A stretch of DNA of 64,000 nucleotides, taken from positions 47,501 through 111,500 of the forward strand of contig CAJNDS010001524.1 of NCBI GenBank assembly GCA_905221605.1. Reading direction: 5' to 3'. The stretch's first letter is position 1. Each line of letters opens with the position of its first letter. The notes beneath the pieces were generated by a model. The model was given only the letters and a program-made list of their open reading frames with translations. It searched no databases and had not been told where the DNA came from. Below are positions 7,551 through 20,093 of this stretch, in pieces. The stretch is from Symbiodinium natans (Eukaryota; Sar; Dinophyceae; Suessiales; Symbiodiniaceae). The position numbers and the translations under genes were made by a program.

Positions 7551-10340
7551 CCTGTGCCCGGAGGTAGCCTAGAGCGGAATCACACAGGGCACCCTTCTTG
7601 GCCCCGGCAGAAAGGCAGGTTCCCTGCATCGGAGTCCCTTTCAGGGTTTAGGGTTTAGGGTTTAGGGCTTAGGGCTTAGGGCTTAGGGCTTAGGGTTTAG
7701 GGTTTAGGGTTTAGGGTTTAGGGTTTAGGGTTTAGCGTTTAGGGTTTAGGGTTTAGGGTTTAGGGTTTAGGGTTTAGGGATATTTCACGCCAGCAGCCCT
7801 CACATCACCCGAAACCCTGAACCATGAACTTTGACCCTGCATTATAGAGACATAAACCCGAAACCCCAAACCCTAGAAATTGTATAGCTTCACCAAGCAC
7901 ATTGGTGCCTTCCAAACAGAAGCCAACAGCAGTGAGGTTTGGCCATATTGCTCCTCTACAAACCCCAATCTAGGGCCAACACATAGTTTGCGGCCTTGGA
8001 AAACTCGCAATTGGCCAATCTTAGACATTTTGTGCTTTCACAAACCTGTGATACAGCGCCAAAACATCGGGATTTTCGCCAGTTTGGCGCCCTCGGGAAA
8101 AACTACCACATGGCCAGTTGTTGACCATTTTGGACTTTCACAAACCTGGAATTACGGCCAAAACGTAGGGACTTGGGCTAGTTTGGCGGCCTTGGAAAAA
8201 CCAATATTGCCAATTTTCGTGATGTTTGACCACTTTGGGCTTTCAAAAGCCCCCAATCGAGGGCCAAAAACACCTTGGCTTTCGTGAATCTTAGACCACG
8301 TTGAGCTTTCACAAAAACCCTGAATCAGGGCAACACATAGGGATTTGCGCTAGTTATGGCGGAAAACCCCGATTGGCCAAGTTAGCGCTTTTGACCATTC
8401 TGGGCCTTCACGAGCCTGGAAGCAAGGAACCGCGACATGGCCCTCTCTTGGCATTTTTGATCATTTTGAGTTTAGGGTTTAGGGTTTAGGGTTTTTGGAC
8501 CTGGAATTAAGGCCAACACATAGAGATGATTTTCGCTAGTGTGGCGGCCTTGGAAACCCCCCCAAATGGCAAATTCTCATGATTTCGGGGAACCCTGAGT
8601 GACCATTTCTAATGATCTTTGACCATTTTGGGCCTTCATCATGAAAGAATGCTGAGTATTTTTGCAGCGGTTTTTGCCAAATCGACTTGTTGCAGCCACA
8701 AGTTAAAAACAAAAACGAAACCGCACAAGACTCCGGACTCCGGTCACAAACCCTACTTCTATAAACCCTCAACCCTCAACCCTCAACCCTCAACCCTAAA
8801 CCCTAAACCCTAAACCCTAAACCCTAAACTCCCTAAACTCCCTAAACCCTAAACCCTAAACCCTAAACCCTCTTCCTTGGCGCTGGTGAGCTTCTTTCCG
8901 GCCCGCAGGGCATCTGCAGCACCCTCGATGTCCCGACGCTCCTTGCCCCAGATCGGATTACGGTCCGAGTTAGGGTTTAGGGTTTACGGTTTAGGGTTTA
9001 GGGTTTAGGATTTAGGGTTTAGGGTTTAGAGTTTAGGGTTTAGGGTTCCGGGTTTATAGGGTTTATAGGGTTTGTAGGGTTTGTAGGGTTTAGGGCTTGG
9101 TGTCTAGGGTCCAGGGTTCAGGGTTTGGAAGTTTTTCACGTTGCTGAATAGCAGTGCGGAGAGGGCAGGCTCGAACGTCTTGCCGTGAAGGACTGTGACC
9201 GCATGTTAGTGCCCAATTGTCTGGTGCGCTTGCGGCGGATGTGCAACGGGCAGCGGCAGGAAGGCCGTGCGGACGGTGATGCCATCTGGCAAGTTTTCAG
9301 CGGCACCTGATCCTGGAGCCGCAGACTCGCCAACATGTACCCAAAGGGTCCATGTGCCTATATAGTATATACTTGGCCCTAGAGCTACTATTGAGAACAC
9401 CCTTAAGGCCCTAAACCCTAAACCCTAAACCCTAAATCCTGTCAGGTATACCAGGTATATACTATATAGGTACATGGACCCTTAGGGGTAGGGGCAGATG
9501 AGGCAACCGTGCCGCGGGCATGCCGGGCAAGAAGTCGTGGAGCTTGTCCAGCACCCGTGCACTCGGCGGCGCATCGCGGAGGTCCGTGGGTTTAGGGTTT
9601 AGGGTTTAGGGTTTTGGGTTTTGGGTTTAGGTTTAGGGTTTAGGGTTTAACCTTCCTAGTTTGATACCGGAGCCCATGGATGGGGGGGCTTGAAGTTCGG
9701 GGGCTTATAGGGGTTACAGCTCCAGCCCTACACCGTAAGCCGACACCCCTAACACTCTCAACTCGTGAACCCCAATAATTGCTCATAAAAGAAGGTGACT
9801 CTTCTGTGTTGGTTATGTTAAGAGAGGGTGCCAAAACCCTTGAAGGGTCAAAGGGTCGCTTGGCCTTCCCTGAAGCCTAAACCCTAGACGCATTCAGGCG
9901 TTTAGGGGTTCGGGCCCTACACCCTAAACCCTAAACCCTAAACCCTAAACCCTAAACCCTAAACCCGGGAGGTTTCGAGTTGCTGCGCTCAGGCAAGTCC
10001 TCCAGCTGTTGCAGTAGCTCGCGCTTGCCTGCGCAGGTTTTGGTGTTTGGGGTTTGGGGTGTAGAGGTAGGGTTGCTCTCATCCGTCCTGGCCGCAGTTC
10101 CTAGGTGCAGTTCCTGGCCACCTCATTGCCTGCATGCATTTTGGGGAAAGCCCTCATCCCAACACGCTAAACCCTAAACCCTAGCCACCCGAAATTCTGG
10201 ACTTATAACTGCCCTAAACTCCTGAAGCAAGACCGGCGGAAACAAGAAAATATGAAGAAGAAGAAGAAGAGGAAGAGGAAGAAGAAGAAGCGGGCAAAGC
10301 GACATACCATACACCACATGCCCTGAACAAACGACAGCTT
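7551..10340 (-). CDS. Exon candidates of an unrecognised gene (7551-7623, 8869-8941, 9508-9561, 9965-10028, 10308-10340)
   Basis: Five minus-strand islands with splice-like ends and open frames. 10308-10340 (33 nt) lies between CATTTACAG and GTATGT and reads KLSFVQGMWCM. 9965-10028 lies between CCTGCGCAG and GTTTAG and reads KRELLQQLEDLPERSNSKPP. 9508-9561 reads ARVLDKLHDFLPGMPAA and ends at GTTGCC. 8869-8941 reads ERRDIEGAADALRAGKKLTS and ends at GTTTAG. 7551-7623 reads AKKGALCDSALGYLRAQ and ends at GTTTCG. Phases do not all match, so exons are missing or more than one gene is present; they could be 5' exons of the PPR gene. No family is recognised. The (GAA)n run at 10255-10290 is a pyrimidine tract in sense and precedes another AG. 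Confidence 0.45.
7644..7779 (+). repeat. (TTTAGGG)~19 with a GCTTAGG block
   Basis: About 19 units, including four consecutive GCTTAGG variants, which suggests local expansion of a mutated unit. Confidence 0.9.
7880..8640. repeat. Degenerate ~105-bp tandem repeat
   Basis: Around six units share GACCATTTTGGGCTTTCAC, ACCTGGAATTACGGCCAA, CATAGGGATTTGCGCTAG and GGCGGCCTTGGAAA. At 8469-8494 a short TTTAGGG tract replaces part of one unit. The frames through it are interrupted and no protein is supported. Confidence 0.75.
8766..8868 (-). repeat. (CCCTCAA)/(CCCTAAA) tract
   Basis: Four CCCTCAA units, then CCCTAAA with 'ctc' insertions, ending at exon 8869-8941. A degenerate TTTAGGG tract (8968-9125) faces it across the exon. 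Confidence 0.85.
9346..9481. mobile_element. Foldback element with CCCTAAA repeats in its loop (family 7)
   Basis: Inverted ends GGGTCCATGTGCCTATATAG... and ...CTATATAGGTACATGGACCC, extended inward by TATATAC, enclose 136 bp in which CCCTAAA units occupy 9405-9436. Arms are about 30 bp with few mismatches. Confidence 0.75.
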
Positions 10341-10471
10341 CTGTAAATGCGGGTCCCCTTTGGGGGTACCTTCATAGGACCTGTAAGGGCAGCATTACAT
10401 GATTCAGAACACACCACAGTAACGAAAACCCCAAAACCCAAAAACCCCTGACACCCCTTAATCCCTGTCAA

Positions 10472-11016
10472 CCTGGAACCCGGTAATCCCTAAACCCTGC
10501 AACTCTCTTAGTATCCCTAAACACTGAAACCCTGAAACACCCTCACAACCCTACGTACCCTACAACCCTAAAAACAGTGTTGCCCTAAACCCTATACAGC
10601 CCTCAACCCTAAAATCCTGAAACTCTTCAACCCCGCAACCCCGCAACCCCGAAACCCTCAGCCCTATAAGCCCTAAACCAAAAAACTGCAACCCTGAACC
10701 TTACATTGCCTAAACACCCTGCAGCCCGAAACCCCTGAACCCCTACAACCCTACATTACAACCCTACAACCCAAAGCCCTGGCTCCTAAGCCCAAACCCT
10801 AAGCTCTAAACCTCACCACAACAACCTGTGGCCCGAAGTGTACCCTATCACCCTAAGCCCTAGCTCTGCAGCCCTAAGCCCTAAGCACCCTGTAGCCCCA
10901 CAGCTCTAAGCCATAAAAACCCTGTAGCCCTACAAGCCTGAGCCCAAAACCCTAAACCCTAAACCCTCAACCCTAAACCCCAAGCCCCAAACCCTAAACC
11001 CTAAACCCTAAACTCT
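10472..11016 (-). repeat. Highly degenerate CCCTAAA-like region
   Basis: 545 bp dominated by CCCTAAA, CCCTACA, CCCTGAA, CCCGAAA and similar, rarely two identical in a row. It looks like an old, decayed C-strand array. No exon was recognised in it. Confidence 0.8.
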
Positions 11017-11114
11017 TCAGGTTCACCAGGCCTTGAGCCCGGAGCCTCAGGCGGCGCGCGGGGCCGACCTCCCAGAGTCTGGGACTTGGGTTGAAAGCCT
11101 TATAGGGTCTAAGA

Positions 11115-11502
11115 TGAGGGCTGAGGGTTTAGGGCTTCTTAGGGTTTAGGGTCTAGGGTTTCGGGTTTAGGGTCTAGGGTTTCGGGTTTAGGGTTTACGG
11201 TCTAGGGTTTGGGTAGTTGTTCTGAACTCGGGGCCCTTGTAGGCCATCTGTTGTCATCGAAGCCCTCGCAAACTGGGGGTGTCTACAGGGATGCTCCAGG
11301 ATTGATACGGTTTAGGGTTTAGGGTTTAGGGTTTAGGGTTTAGGGTTTAGGGTTTAGGGTTTAGGGTTTAGGGTTTAGGGTTTAGGGTTTAGTGTTTAGG
11401 GTTTAGGGTTTAGGGTTTAGGGTTTAGGGTTTCGGGGTTTCGGGGTTCCGGGGTTCCGGGTTAGGGGTTAGGGGTTAGGGTTTAGGTTAGGGTTTAGGGT
11501 TC
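11115..11502 (+). repeat. Degenerate then clean (TTTAGGG)n
   Basis: 11115-11215 is degenerate; 11309-11502 holds about 20 nearly perfect units ending in TTTCGGGG and TTAGGGG variants. The ~90-bp island between them includes GTTCTGAACTCGGGGCCC, one arm of family 5. Confidence 0.9.
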
Positions 11503-11660
11503 AGCTCTAGGTTTGAGGGCTTGGGCCTCTGGGCTCATGCCCCGAACTAAGCCACAAACGAGAATCCTTAAGTCCCATAAAGCCCCAAAAGACTAACCCC
11601 TAAAACCCCCTATGTATGTAGGACCTTTATGCGTTATTTGACGGTCCTGCTTCGCCTTCC

Positions 11661-14216
11661 AAAATTTTAAGGATTTTAAGGAATTTAGGGGTTTTCCAAA
11701 ATTTTAAAAGGACCACAAAATCCTTAAAATTTTGAAAGCCCGGACCTTTCAAAATTTTAAGGATTTTAAGGAATTTAAGGCCTTTTAAATTTCTTAAAAT
11801 CCTTAAAATCCTGAAAATTTTGAAAGAAAATTAAATTATTTTCCGGTAAGAGGCAGGCCCATTTAAAATTTTAAAAATCCTTAAAATCCTTAAAATCCTT
11901 AAAATTTTGAAAGCCCGGGCCTTTCAAAATTTTAAGGATTTTAAGGAATTTAAGGCCTTGTAAATTTCTTAAAATCCTTAAAATCCTTAAAATCCTTAAA
12001 ATTTTGAAAGAAAATTAAATCATTTTCAGGAAAGAGGCAGGCCCATTTAAAATTTTAAAAATCCTTAAAATCCTTAAAATCCTTAAAATTTTGAAAGCCC
12101 GGGCCTTTCAAAATTTTAAGGATTTTAAGGAATTTAAGGCCTTTTAAATTTCTTAAAATCCTTAAAATCATTAAAATTTTGAAAGAAAATTAAATCATTT
12201 TCCGGAAAGAGGCAGGCCCATTTAAAATTTTAAAAATCCTTAAAATCCTTAAAATCCTTAAAATTTTGAAAGGTTGGGGCTTTCAAAATTTTAAGGATTT
12301 TAAGGAATTTAAGGCCTTTTAAATTTCTTAAAATCCTTAAAATCTTAAAATTTTGAAAGAAAATTAAATTATTTTCCGGAAAGAGGCAGGCCCATTTAAA
12401 ATTTTAAAAATCCTTAAAATCCTTAAAACCCTTAAAATTTTGAAAGGTTGGGGCTTTCAAAATTTTAAGGATTTTAAGGAATTTAACGCCTTTTAAATTT
12501 CTTAAAATCCTTAAAATCCTTAAAATCCTTAAAATTTTGAAAGAAAATTAAATCATTTTCCGGAAAGAGGCAGGCCCATTTAAAATTTCAAAAATCCTTA
12601 AAATCCTTAAAATCCTTAAAATTTTGAAAGCCCGGGCCTTTCAAAATTTTAAGGATTTTAAGGAATTTAAGGCCTTTTAAATTTCTTAAAATCCTTAAAA
12701 TCCTTAAAATTTTGAAAGAAAATTAAATCATTTTCCGGAAAGAGGCAGGCCCATTTAAAATTTTAAAAATCCTTAAAATCCTTAAAATCCTTAAAATTTT
12801 GAAACGTTGGGGCTTTCAAAATTTTAAGGATTTTAAGGAATTTAAGGCCTTTTAAATTTCTTAAAATCCTTAAAATCCTTAAAATCCTTAAAATTTTGAA
12901 AGAAAATCAAAATTTTTTCCGGAAAGAGGCAGGCCCATTTAATATTTTAAAAATCCTTAAAATCCTTAAAATCCTGAAAATTTTGAAACGTTGGGGCTTT
13001 CAAAATTTTAAGGATTTTAAGGAATTTAAGGCCTTTTAAATTTCTTAAAGTCCTTAAAATCCCTAAAATTTTGAAAGAAAATTGAATCATTTTCCAGAAA
13101 GAGGCAGGCCCATTTAAAATTTTATAAATCCTTAAAATCCTTAAAATCCTTAAAATTTTGAAGGCCCGGACCTTTCAAAATTTTAAGGATTTTAAGGAAT
13201 TTAAGGCCTTTTAAATTTCTTAAAATCCTTAAAATCCTTAAAATTTTGAAAGAAAATTAAATTATTTTCCGGAAAGAGGCAGGCCCATTTAAAATTTTAA
13301 AAATCCTTAAAATCCTTAAAATCCTTAAAATTTTGAAAGGGTGGGGCTTTCAAAATTTTAAGGATTTTAAGGAATTTAAGGCCTTTTAAATTTCTTAAAA
13401 TCCTTAAAATCCTTAAAATTTTGAAAGAAAATTAAATCATTTTCCGGAAAGAGGCAGGCCCATTTAAAATTTTAAAAATCCTTAAAATCCTTAAAATCCT
13501 TAAAATTTTGAAAGCCCGGGCCTTTAAAATTTTAAGGATTTTAAGGAATTTAAGGCCTTTTAAATTTCTTAAAATCCTTAAAATCCTTAAAATTTTGAAA
13601 GAAAATTAAATTATTTTCCGGAAAGAGGCAGGCCCATTTAATATTTTAAAAATCCTTAAAATCCTTAAAATCCTTAAAATTTTGAAACGTTGGGGCTTTC
13701 AAAATTTTTTAAGGATTTTAAGGAATTTAAGGCCTTTGAAATTTCTTAAAATCCTTAAAATCCTTAAAAACCTTAAAATTTTGAAAGAAAATTAAAATAT
13801 TTTCCGGAAAGAGGCAGGCCCATTTAAAATTTTAAAAATCCTTAAAATCCTTAAAATCCTTAAAATCCTTAAAATTTTGAAAGCCCGGGCCTTTCAAAAT
13901 TTTAAGGGTTTTAAGGAATTTAAGGCCTTTTGAATTTCTTAAAATCCTTAAAATTTTGAAAGAAAATTAAATCATTTTCCAGAAAGAGGCAGGCCCATTT
14001 AAAATTTTAAAAATCCTTAAAACCCTTAAAATCCTTAAAATTTTGAAAGCCCGGGCCTTTTAAAATTTTAAGGATTTTAAGGAATTTAAGGCCGTTTAAA
14101 TTTCTTAAAATCCTTAAAATCCTTAAAATTTTGAAAGAAAATTCAACTATTTTCCGGAAAGAGGCAGGCCCATTTAAAATTTTAAAAATCCTTAAAATCC
14201 TTAAAATTTTGAAAGG
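11661..14216 (+). repeat. AT-rich satellite, left arm
   Basis: About 14 tandem monomers. The landmark GAGGCAGGCCC recurs at roughly 11851, 12035, 12210, 12384, 12568, 12743, 12927, 13102, 13277, 13452, 13626, 13812, 13987 and 14162, i.e. every 174-186 bp, mostly 175 or 184. The 9-bp steps come from gain or loss of a CTTAAAATC sub-repeat. Monomers are dense in AAAATTTT palindromes. No gene. Confidence 0.95.
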
Positions 14217-17200
14217 TTGGGGCTTTCAAAATTTTAAGGATTTTAAGGATTTTTAAAATTTTAAATCGGTCTGACTCTTTCCGGAAAATATTTTAATTTT
14301 ATTTCAAAATTTTAAGGATTTTAAGGATTTTTAGGAATTTAAAAGGCCTTAAATTCCTTAAAATCCTTAAAATTTTGAAAGCCCCAACGTTTCAAAATTT
14401 TAAGGATTTTAAGGATTTTAAGGATTTTTAAAATTTTAAATGGGCCTGCCTCTTTGCGGAAAATAATTTAATTTTCTTTCAGAATTTTAAGGATTTTAAG
14501 GATTTTAAGAAATTTAAAAGGCCTTAAATTCCTTGAAATCCTTAAAATTTTGAAAGGTCCGGGCTTTCAAAATTTTAAGGATTTTTAAAATTTTAAATGG
14601 GCCTGCCTCTTTCCGGAAAATATTTTTAATTTTCTTTCAAAATTTTAAGGATTTTAAGGATTTTTCGGAATTTAAAAGGCCTTAAAATCCTTAAAATCCT
14701 TAAAATTTTGAAAGCCCCAACCTTTCAAAATTAAGGATTTTAAGGATTTTTAAAATTTTAAATGGGCCTGCCTCTTTCCGGAAAATATTTAATTTTCTTT
14801 CAAAATTTTAAGGATTTTAAGGATTTTGAGAAATTTAAAAGGCCTTAAATTCCTTAAAATTCTGAAAATTTTGAAAGCCCCAACCTTTCAAAATTTTAAG
14901 GATTTTAAGGATTTTAAGGATTTTTAAAATTTTAAATGGGCCTGCCTCTTTCCGGAAAATACTTTAATTTTCTTTCAAAATTTTAAGGATTTTAAGGATT
15001 TTAAGAAATTTAAAAGGCCTTAAATTCCTTAAAATCCTTAAAATTTTGAAAGGCCCGGGCTTTCAAAATTTTAAGGATTTTAAGGATTTTAAGGATTTTA
15101 AAATTTTAAATGGGCCTGCCTCTTTCCGGAAAATGATTTAATTTTCTTTCAAAATTTTAAGGATTTTAAGGATTTTAAGGATTTTAAGGATTTTAAGAAA
15201 TTTAAAAGGCCTTAAATTCCTTAAAATCCTTAAAATTTTGAAAGGCCCGGGCTTTCAAAATTTTAAGGATTTTAAGGATTTTAAGGATTTTTAAAATTTT
15301 AAATGGGCCTGCCTCTTTCCGGATTTTAAATGGGCCTGCCTCTTTCCGGAAAATGATTTAATTTTCTTTCAAAATTTTAAGGATTTTAAGGATTTTAAGA
15401 AATTTAAAAGGCCTTAAATTCCTTAAAATCCTTAAAATTTTGAAAGGCCCGGGCTTTCAAAATTTTAAGGATTTTAAGGATTTTAAGGATTTTTAAAATT
15501 TTAAATGGGCCTGCCTCTTTCCGGAAAATATTTTAACTTTCTTTCAAAATTTTAAGGATTTTAAGAAATTTAAAAGGCCTTAAATTCCTTAAAATCCTTA
15601 AAATTTTGAAAGCCCCAAACTTTCAAAATTGTAAGGGTTTTAAGGATTTTAAGGATTTTTAAAATTTTAAATGGGCCTGCCTCTTTCCGGAAAATAATTT
15701 AATTTTCTTTCTAAATTTTAAGGATTTTAAGGATTTTTAGGAATTTAAAAGGCCTTAAATTCCTTAAAATCCTTAAAATTTTGAAAGCCCCAACCTTTCA
15801 AAATTTTAAGGATTTTAAGGATTTTAAGGATTTTTAAAATTTTAAATGGGCCTGCCTCTTTCCGGAAAATAATTTAATTTTCTTTCAAAATTTTAAGGAT
15901 TTTAAGGATTTTAAGAAATTTAAAAGGCCTTAAATTCCTTAAAATCCTTAAAATTTTGAAAGGCCCGGGCTTTCAAAATTTTAAGGATTTTAAGGATTTT
16001 AAGGATTTTGAAAATTTTAAATGGGCCTGCCTCTTTCCGGAAAATAATTTAATTTTCTTTCAAAATTTTAAGGATTTTAAGGATTTTAAGAAATTTAAAA
16101 GGCCTTAAATTCCTTAAAATCCTTAAAATTTTGAAAGCCCCAACCTTTCAAAATTTTAAGGATTTTAAGGATTTTAAGGATTTTTAAAATTTTAAATGGG
16201 CCTGCCTCTTTCCGGAAAATATTTTAATTTTCTTTTAAAATTTTAAGGGTTTTAAGGATTTTTAGGAATTTAAAAGGCCTTAAATTCCTTAAAATCCTGA
16301 AAATTTTGAAAGCCCCAACAAGCCCCAACCTTTCAAAATTTTAAGGGTTTTAAGGATTTTAAGGATTTTTAAAATTTTACATGGGCCTGCCTCTTTCCGG
16401 AAAATAATTTAATTTTCTTTCAAAATTTTAAGGTTTTAAGGATTTTAAGAAATTTAAAAGGCCTTAAATTCCTTAAAATCCTTAAAATTTTGAAAGCCCC
16501 AACCTTTCAAAATTTTAAGGATTTTAAGGATTTTTTTTAAAATTTTAAATGGGCCTGCCTCTTTCCGGAAAATAATTTAATTTTCTTTCAAAATTTTAAG
16601 GATTTTAAGGATTTTAAGAAATTTAAAAGGCCTTAAATTCCTTAAAATCCTTAAAATTTTGAAAGCCCCAACCTTTCAAAATTTTAAGGATTTTAAGGAT
16701 TTTTAAAATTTTAAATGGGCCTGCCTCTTTCCGGGGAAATTTTCTTTCATCTTTCAAATTTTAAGGATTTTAAGGATTTTAAGAAATTTAAAAGGCCTTA
16801 AATTCCTTAAAATCCTTAAAATTTTGAAAGGCCCGGGCTTTCAAAATTTTAAGGATTTTAAGGATTTTAAGGATTTTTAAAATTTTAAATGGGCCTGCCT
16901 CTTTCCGGAAAATATTTTAATTTTCTTTCAAAATTTTAAGGATTTTAAGGATTTTAAGAAATTTAAAAGGCCTTAAATTCCTTAAAATCCTTAAAATTTT
17001 GAAAGGCCCGGGCTTTCAAAATTTTAAGGATTTTAAGGATTTTAAGGATTTTAAAATTTTAAATGGGCCTGCCTCTTTCCGGAAAATAATGTAATTTTCT
17101 TTCAAAATTTTGAGGATTTTAAGGATTTTAAGGATTTTAAGAAATTTAAAAGGCCTTAAATTCCTTAAAATCCTTAAAATTTTGAAAGGCCCGGGCTTTC

Positions 17201-17636
17201 AAAATTTTAAGGATTTTAAGGATTTTAAGGATTTTTAAAATTTTAAATGGGCCTGCCTCTTTCCGGAAAATATTTTAATTTTCTTTCAAAATTTTAAGGA
17301 TTTTAAGGATTTTAAGAAATTTAAAAGGCCTTAAATTCCTTAAAATCCTTAAAATTTTGAAAGGCCCGGGCTTTCAAAATTTTAAGGATTTTAAGGATTT
17401 TAAGGATTTTTAAAATTTTAAATTGGCCTGCCTCTTTCCGGAAAATAATTTAATTTTCTTTCAAAATTTTAAGGATTTTAAGGATTTTAAGAAATTTAAA
17501 AGGCCTTAAATTCCTTAAAATCCTTAAAATTTTGAAAGGTCCGGGCTTTCAAAATTTTAAGGGTTTTCAGGATTTTTTAAGGATTTTTAAAATTTTAAAT
17601 GGGCCTGACTTTTCCGGAAAATAAATTCATTTTTCC
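14217..17636 (-). repeat. Same satellite in inverted orientation, right arm
   Basis: After about 14216 the landmark appears as GGGCCTGCCTC, for about 20 further monomers to 17636, with one partial duplication at 15304-15350. With the left arm this forms a ~6-kb inverted repeat whose centre is itself palindromic. No gene. Confidence 0.95.
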
Positions 17637-17659
17637 AATAGTTTTACTGAGTTTAGTTT

Positions 17660-18640
17660 TTTTTATTTTGGTAGAGTTGTGTTAACACCAGAAACATGAC
17701 ACATTTTCCGCGAAATATGTGTCAGTAGAGCTGTGCTAACACACGAAACATGACACATTTTCTGCAGAATATGTGTCACTAGAGTTGTGTTAACACCAAA
17801 AGCATGACACATTTTCCGTAAAATATGTGTCAGTAGAGCTGTGCTAACACCAAAAACATAACACATTTCCCGCAGAATATGTGTCACTCGAGTTGTGTTA
17901 ACACCATAAATATGACACATTTGTTGCAGAATATGTGTCGCCAGAGTTGTGTTAACACCAAAAGCATGACATATTTTCCGCAACATATGTGTCAGTGGAG
18001 CTGTGCTAGCACCAAAAACGTGACACATTTCCGCGGAATATGTGTCACCAGAGTTGCGGTAAAACCAAAAACATGACACGTTTTTTGCAAAATATGTGTC
18101 CGTAGAGCTGTGCTAACACCAAAAACATAACACATTTCCCGCAGAATATGTGTCACTCGAGTTGCGTTAACACCATAAATATGACACATTTGTTGCAGAA
18201 TATGTGTCGCCAGAGTTGTGTTAACACCAAAAGCATGACATATTTTCCGCAACATATGTGTCAGTGGAGCTGTGCTAGCACCAAAAACGTGACACATTTC
18301 CGCGGAATATGTGTCACCAGAGTTGCGTCAAAACCAAAAACATGACAAGTTTTTTGCAAAATATGTGTCCGTAGAGCTGTGCTAACACAAAACACACATT
18401 TTCCGTGGAATATGTGTCACCAGACTTGTGTTAACACAAAGCATGACACATTTTCCGCAGAATATGTGTCAGTAGAGCTGTGCTAACACCAAAAGCATGA
18501 CACATTTTCCGCAGAATATGTGTCACTAGAGTTGTGTTAACACCATAAATATGACACATTTCGTGCAGAATATGTGTCGCAAGAGTTGTGTTAACACGAA
18601 AAACATGACACATTTTCCACGGAATCTGTGTCACCTGCCT
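17660..18640. repeat. 54-bp palindromic satellite with 269-bp duplication
   Basis: About 18 units of 54 bp. Each contains the perfect palindrome GTGTTAACAC (or GTGCTAACAC) and a second inverted repeat ACACAT...ATGTGT. The segment about 17835-18075 is repeated at 18104-18345, five units as one block. Met-Cys-His-rich frames on both strands are repeat products. Confidence 0.9.
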
Positions 18641-18681
18641 CTCCTGCTTTTGTCCTCTCCTAATCTCCTCTCAAAACCTGT

Positions 18682-19260
18682 CTATCTCTATCTCTATCTC
18701 TATCTCTATCTCTATCTCTATCTGTATCTACCTATATGTATATATATATATATATTCTATCTATACATCTTGCGTGTGTGATTTTTTAAAGGGCTCCAGC
18801 GTAGCCCTGACTATATTTGTCTATGTATCTGCCATCTTTATATCTTGTTCATCCTTTTTGTAAAGGGCCCTAGTTCCTACACCCTATCCCCTGCCCATTT
18901 ACAGGGATCCCCTAGCCCCCTACCCCCTACGCCACCCCGCACCCCTTACCCCGACCCCCTACCCAACCTGCCCCCTCTATGTCTCTATCTCTAGCTATGT
19001 ATCTCTATCTATCTATATCTATCAATATGTCTGCCATCTATATATCTTATTTATTTATCTTATCTCATTATGTAAAGGGCTCCAACGCAGCCCACGCTCC
19101 CACAGCCCCCACCGCCCTCCCTGCCCGCACCTCCTACCCCGCCCCTACCCCCTTTTACGTCTCCATCTCGATCTCTATCTCTATTTATCTCTATCTAAAT
19201 ATCTGCCCTCCATGTATCTTATTTATCTTATTTTTGAAAGGGCTCCAACGCAGCCCTACG
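18682..19260. repeat. (TATCTC)n microsatellite and ~162-bp repeats
   Basis: TATCTC/TATATA tracts at 18682-18755 are followed by diverged units sharing AAAGGGCTCCAACGCAGCCC (18789, 19074, 19236), ATCTGCC and TCTTATTTAT. The two clearest units are 162 bp apart. Confidence 0.75.
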
Positions 19261-19312
19261 CCACCGCCCTCACTGCCCACACCTCCCCCAGGCCCCTGCC
19301 CCCCCTCCTTTC

Positions 19313-19850
19313 ATGCCTTTGCCCTCTCCTAATCTCCTGCCCTTTGCCCTCTCGAAACCTGCCCCCTTTCAGGGAGCCCCTCAGGGAAGCCCCCTGCGAA
19401 AACTGCAGGCAACCTGGTGGATATTGAAAGAAGCAGATTCACAGATTGAAGGAGGGAAGGAGAACGACAGACACGGAGCAAGAGATAGAGAAACAGAAGC
19501 AGGAGAGAGAAGCAACGGTCCTCTCCAAGCTGTTTTCAGACTGACCCCAAAGACCGGGGTGGGCGCGAGTTCGCCCCTTGCCACTCGAAAGCCTCCCTTT
19601 CTTGGAAACAAACAACAGGCAGGAACCTCTTCTTTCAAAGAATCCGTGTCAGAAGAAAAAAAGGATACTGCGATAGCCCTTCATTCGTATTTTAATTCCT
19701 CCCAAATGCTTCGGCTCTTTTTTTCATAGATGAGTGGGTCCGTCCTCTCCTTTTGAAGTGAGAGAGTTTATTTTTCTTAGAATGCGTCCTTTGCATTCTT
19801 AATCAGAGGTAGCCCTGCCTATGTTGAATACAGATGAGGGCGTTGTCCTG
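19313..19850. other. Unassigned unique segment
   Basis: A 138-codon plus-strand frame (19313-19729) crosses this segment, but it starts in C-rich low-complexity DNA and matches nothing I recognise. The purine-rich stretch at 19430-19510 resembles the repeat family that follows. Confidence 0.35.
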
Positions 19851-20093
19851 AAAGGCTCTCCTGTTCTAAGGAACACCATGAACGATAGAACCCTTCATTT
19901 GAAAAGGAATCAAAGAGTCCATCCAGCACTTCAATAGATGACAGGATTTCGCTGTTGACAGGAATGCTATTGTCTTTAAGAAGCTCTCTTTTTCCTTCCT
20001 TTCGTTCTCCCTCTTCGTGCGCCCGCTTTCTGCACGCTCCCTTTCTTGTGTCCCTTCTGCGGCCCTTTCTTCCTCTGTTCCTTTTGTCATTGG

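Noticed and set aside
8100-8160. Dinoflagellate spliced-leader relic (resemblance of GACCATTTTGGGCTTTCAC)
   Set aside because: Only about ten bases resemble the leader, and the motif is part of a 105-bp tandem repeat not positioned before coding exons.
17663-18634. Met-Cys-His-Val repeat proteins on both strands
   Set aside because: Products of the 54-bp satellite (54 is a multiple of 3); both strands are open, with no start or splice context.
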